DNA of 64,000 bases from JADKCZ01 sp963786945 (lineage in GTDB: Bacteria > Myxococcota > Myxococcia > Myxococcales > Anaeromyxobacteraceae). The notes beneath the pieces were generated by a model. The model worked only from the letters and a program-made list of their open reading frames with translations. It was not told the DNA's origin and made no database searches. The translations under genes were made by a program, and so were the position numbers. The stretch covers positions 496,001 to 560,000 of the forward strand of contig CAWBAO010000001.1 of assembly GCA_963786945.1 (NCBI GenBank). Direction: 5' to 3'. Shown piece by piece: positions 60,708 through 64,000 of this stretch (the first letter of the stretch is position 1; every line of letters starts with the position of its first letter).

Positions 60708-60929
60708 GCCGCCTACGCTTGCGCCTCACGAAGGCCGCGATCCGCCCGATGGTCTCGAGGTTGTCCGGTATCATTTCCTGGTCCACGACGCGGATCCCGA
60801 ATTCCCTCCAGGAAACCGATGACCTCGAGCATGCCCGTCGAGTCGACGAAGCCCCCGTGATGAGCGAAGTCTCGCCCGACGCTCCGCCGGGTCGCTCACG
60901 TAGAAGTTCTCCACGATGAACTGCTTCAC
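60634..60929 (-). CDS. Acyl carrier protein
   Basis: A free-standing acyl or peptidyl carrier protein of about 80-98 residues. Start GTG 60929 gives VKQFIVENFYVSDPAE; after a shift near 60875 it reads LVDAGFVDSTGMLEVIGFLE, where DST holds the phosphopantetheine serine, then, after a second shift near 60813, EFGIRVVDQEMIPDNLETIGRIAAFVRRK. The basic tail after RRK runs to a TGA at 60634 and overlaps the glycosyltransferase gene by 74 bases, so the true stop may be earlier. It lies 46 bases after asnB on the same strand, a pairing seen in loci where an aminoacyl or acyl group is carried on an ACP. Confidence 0.65.
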
Positions 60930-60975
60930 TCTCGCCTCACGTCCATGCGCGTCGCCTCCTGGCCCCGGCCGGGGT

Positions 60976-63004
60976 TCAGCCCGCGGCCCGCGCGGGCAGT
61001 CGATCCACGACGGTCCGGAATGATCCCCGAGTCTCGGCGGGGCGCCCGCCGGACCAGCTGCTCGTGGAGCAGCTGCGTGGAGAGCACGCCGACCAGGGCC
61101 ATGTTGTCGGCGTTGGAGAACTGGCTCGCCTCCGCCGGTGGCCTGGCACTTGCGCCAGAGCCGCTCGACCGCGCGCGGGTCGAACACGCCCGGCCTCGGC
61201 CACGGCCCGCTCGCTCAGCACCTCGCGCGACCCAGGCCGGCGCCTCGGCGCCCACGAAGGACAGCGCGTCGGGCGCGCGGTAGGGCTGCTTCGGTCCGCG
61301 CGGAGGATCTCGTCCGGGACCAGCCCGCGGCCGCCGCTTGAGCACGTGCTTCTCGTCGAGGACGCGCAGCTTGTAGCGACGGCGGAAGCGAGTTGGCGAG
61401 CGCGACCACGTCGGGGTCGAGGAAGGGGAAGCGCCCCTCGACGGAGTGCGCCATCAGCATGCGGTCGCCCTGCGAGGAGAGCAGGTAGCCGGAGAGCAGC
61501 GTGCGCACCTCGAGGTACTGGTCCTGCGCGAGGGACGTCCAGCGCCGGAATCGCCGCGGCAGCGAGCGCCAGGAGCCGCGCCGACCACGTCCACGCCCTG
61601 CGCCTCGCGCGCGCACGTCGGCGGTGAAGAGCCGCTGCAGCGCCGCGGTCGTCTGCCAGCGCGTCTGGTGGGCGAAGCCCGGCTCGGCCCACCGCTCCCG
61701 GCCCCGGCCGAAGAACTCCCGCGCCATGGCCCGCTGGGCCACCGGCGAGCGGGCCAGGTACGGGTAGAGCCGCTCCAGCAGGCGCGGGCGCAGCGTCGAG
61801 GCGGGCTGCCGGCCCCAGAAGCGCCGCACCTTGGCCTCGCGGAACAGGTCGTAGCCGGCGAACATCTCGTCGGCGCCCTCGCCGGTGAGCACCACCTTGA
61901 TGCCCGCGTCGCGCACCAGCCGCGAGAGCAGGAACAGCGGCGCCGGCGCGGTGCGCAGGAGGGGCCGCTCGGCGTGCGCCGACCACCTCCGGGAAGGCCG
62001 CGGCGATGTCCGCGCCGGCGCACGACGATCTCGCGGTGGTCGCTGCCGATGCGCGCCGCCATCGCGCGCTGGAAGGGCGTCTCGTCGTACTCGGCGTCCT
62101 CGAAGCGGAGCGAGAAGGTGCAGAACCGCTCGCCCTTCACGCGCCGGCCCAGCGCGGCGACGAGCGAGCTGTCGAGGCCGCCGGAGAGGTAGCTGCCGAC
62201 CGGCACGTCGGCGCGCAGCATGCGCAGCCGCACCGCCTGCTCCAGCGCCTCGCGCACCCGCTCCGCGGCCTCGTCGAGCGAGCCCGCGGAACGCCGTCCC
62301 CGGCGCCGACCGGGTAGCGCGGGCGCCCAGAAGGCGCGATCCGTCGGTGCCCTGCGCGCGAGACGATCCGCACGTGGCCGGGCTCGAGCTCGGTGACGCC
62401 GCGGAACACCGACTGCGGCGGCACCACGGTCCAGAAGGTGAAGGTCTCGGCGAGCCCGACCGGGTCGAGCGCGCGCGGGATGGCGGGGTCGCCCGGCGAA
62501 GATCGCCTTCACCTCGCTGGCGAACCAGAGCCGCCCGCCGTGCTCGCAGAGGTAGAGGGGCCGGACGCCCGAGCCGGTCGCGCGCCAGGACCAGCGCCTC
62601 GCGGCGCGCGTCCCAGAGCGCGACCGCGAACTGGCCGTTGAAGCGCTCGAAGGCGCCGCTCGCCCCAGGCCTCGCAGGCGTGGACGATGACCTCGGTGTC
62701 GCTGCGGGTGCGGAAGCGGTGGCCGAGCGCGACGAGCTCGTCGCGCAGCTCGACGTAGTTGAAGATCTCGCCGTTGAAGACGACCCAGAGCGTGCCGTCC
62801 TCGTTGGAGAGCGGCTGCTGCCCGGTGGCCAGGTCGATGATGGAGAGCCGCGCGTGGGCGAGCGCCGGCGCGGCGCGTCGCGGTAGAGCCCGAACTCGTC
62901 GGGCCCGCGGTGGCGCAGCGCGCCGACCATCGCCGCGAGCGTCCTCGAGCGCCGGCGGCGGCAGCCCCGTCGCGGAGCGCGACGAAGCCGGCGATGCCGC
63001 ACAT
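60976..63004 (-). CDS. asnB: Glutamine-dependent asparagine synthetase (AsnB-like)
   Basis: Amidotransferase of about 650-675 residues with several frameshifts. The start MCGIAGFVALRDGAA places the nucleophile Cys2 of the glutaminase domain; then RHRGPDEFGLY and LVVFNGEIFNYVELRDEL. The synthetase domain has PP-loop SYLSGGLDSSLVAALG, FSLRFEDAEYDE, and KVVLTGEGADEMFAGYDLF, ending LVGVLSTQLLHEQLV near 61080. In secondary-metabolite and exosortase loci such genes often amidate a carrier-bound or glycan acid instead of free aspartate. It begins 3 bases after nadE. Frames change near 62940, 62640, 62290, 61960 and 61400 among others. Confidence 0.82.
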
Positions 63005-63007
63005 GGC

Positions 63008-64000
63008 CTAGCCGCTCCGGCCGTCCTCGACGAGGAGCGGCGCGTGGTGCAGGTAGCGGCTCACCCGCCGCTTGGCCTCGATGTCCCGGTAGACGCGCTC
63101 GACCTGCTCGGCGGTGAGCCCGAGCGCCGGCGCCGACCTCGGCCGCCGGCGACCCGTGGTTGTAGCGCCCAGAGGCACAGGTCCATCTCGTCGTACGGCA
63201 GCGCGAAGTAGAACTCCTCCTGCGTCTGCGCCAGCGAGAAGGTGTCGGTGGTGGGCGGGCGGCTGCGGATCTCCGCCGGGCACGCCGAGGTACTCGGCGA
63301 GCGCGTAGACCTGGGTCTTGTAGAGGTGGGCGATGGGCTTGAAGTCGGCGGCGCCGTCGCCCTGCTTCACGAAGAAGCCCTGGTCGTACTCGAGGAGGTT
63401 GGGCGTGCCCGGCCACCGCGTAGTTGAGCCGGTCGGCGTGGTAGTACTCGATCATCTTGCGGATGCGCTGCTTGAAGTTGGTGGCGGCGACGATCTGCAG
63501 GTAGGCGGCCGGCGGCATGCGCGACGGTCCGCTGCGTCGCCGGCCGGGTCGGCGACGGTCAGCGCGGTGATGTTGAGGCGGTCGCCCTCGAGCAGCGAGG
63601 GCAGCGTGAGCTTGCACCGCCAGCCCTCGCCGTACTCGGGGACAGCCATGCGGATGGCCTCGACCTGCCGCTCGTAGCAGCCGAGCCCCTCGAGGGCCGG
63701 GGCGATGTCCTCGACCACGTGCCGGATCCCGAGGTGCTCGGCCAGCAGGCGGCCGAGCCGCAGCGCGTCGTCCGACGAGTCGCGCTCCGGCATGAGCAGG
63801 CCGAGGACCCGCTCCTGGCCCAGCGCGCGCGCGCAGAGGGCGGCCACCACCGAGCTGTCGATGCCGCCGGACATGCCGACCACCGCCCCGCGCCGGCGCA
63901 GGCGTCCGAGGACCTGCTCCCGGATGGCCTTCTCGATCTGCTCGGCCACCTGCGCGCGCGTCGATGCGAAGCACGTCTCGTCGAGAACATGGCTGGCCCG
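63008..64000 (-). CDS. nadE: NAD+ synthetase (NadE-like), 5' end outside the window
   Basis: Amidates deamido-NAD with ammonia in the last step of NAD synthesis, or a diverged amide-forming relative. It is readable from VLDETCFAST at the window edge, then EQIEKAIREQVLGRL, the PP-loop VVGMSGGIDSSVVAALCARAL, LLMPERDSSDDALRLGRLLAEHL, LPSLLEGDRLNIT, then VAATNFKQRIRKMIEYYHADRLNYAVAG, KQGDGAADFKPIAHLYKTQVYALAEYL and GLTAEQVERVYRDIEAKRRVSRYL. The frame stays open to the window edge (RASHVLDETCFAS), so the start lies beyond 64000. Frameshifts near 63520, 63415, 63270 and 63170. No glutaminase domain is visible in this part. TAG 63008-63010 precedes asnB by 3 bases. Confidence 0.8.

Overview
The window is very GC-rich DNA with short intergenic gaps and many start/stop-overlapping genes. 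Lactate oxidation through LutABC plus a FAD/Fe-S dehydrogenase, a cytochrome b/Rieske/multihaem cytochrome c cluster, pyruvate phosphate dikinase and a hybrid NRPS-PKS locus together suggest a Myxococcota-type bacterium, perhaps Anaeromyxobacter-like. That assignment is inference; no rRNA or other taxonomic marker is present.

Layout. 1-2602 (+): NitT/TauT-type ABC importer (binding protein, permease, ATPase). 2736-3938 (+): unknown lipoprotein. 4042-9583 (+): lutA-lutB-lutC-D-lactate dehydrogenase operon. 9608-10006 (-): exported rhodanese with an in-frame TGA where relatives carry Cys, a candidate selenoprotein. 10064-10974 (-): yqjD/yqjE/yqjK-like membrane-stress trio. 11099-15288 (+): cytochrome b, Rieske protein and multihaem cytochrome c with HEAT and TPR repeats. 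15339-20503: aldo-keto reductase, PLP deaminase-like enzyme, EamA exporter and small proteins. 20577-24710 (-): penicillin-binding protein and ppdK. 24906-26245 (-): TusA plus a PP-loop tRNA-thiolase-like enzyme. 26359-29945 (+): two exported proteins and a triple DsbA-like protein ending in a 38-bp tandem repeat. 30040-34493 (-): a large protein with a divergent class III cyclase-like domain and an M28 peptidase with PDZ. 34565-41618 (+): panD and a complete trp operon with fused trpE-trpG.

41640-57050 (-) is a biosynthetic locus. Read 5' to 3' on the minus strand it encodes A-PCP, KS-AT, ACP-aminotransferase, C-A-PCP and C-A-PCP, then two alpha/beta hydrolases and a phosphopantetheinyl transferase. 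The order predicts an amino-acid starter, one malonyl extension whose beta-keto group is transaminated, and two further amino acids. 57179-64000 holds a secreted esterase, a TIGR04325-like methyltransferase, a family 2 glycosyltransferase, and a minus-strand nadE-asnB-acyl carrier protein group that runs off the window.

Data quality. Genes at 1-2600 and about 42,500-64,000 are broken by many single-base shifts, most densely at 47,000-56,500, while 9,600-41,600 is almost clean. Protein motifs continue across nearly every break, so I treat most as sequence errors rather than pseudogenes. Outer coordinates there are reliable; internal reading frames are not. No rRNA, tRNA, CRISPR array, insertion sequence or replication origin was recognised, and no stretch over 300 bases lacks a gene.
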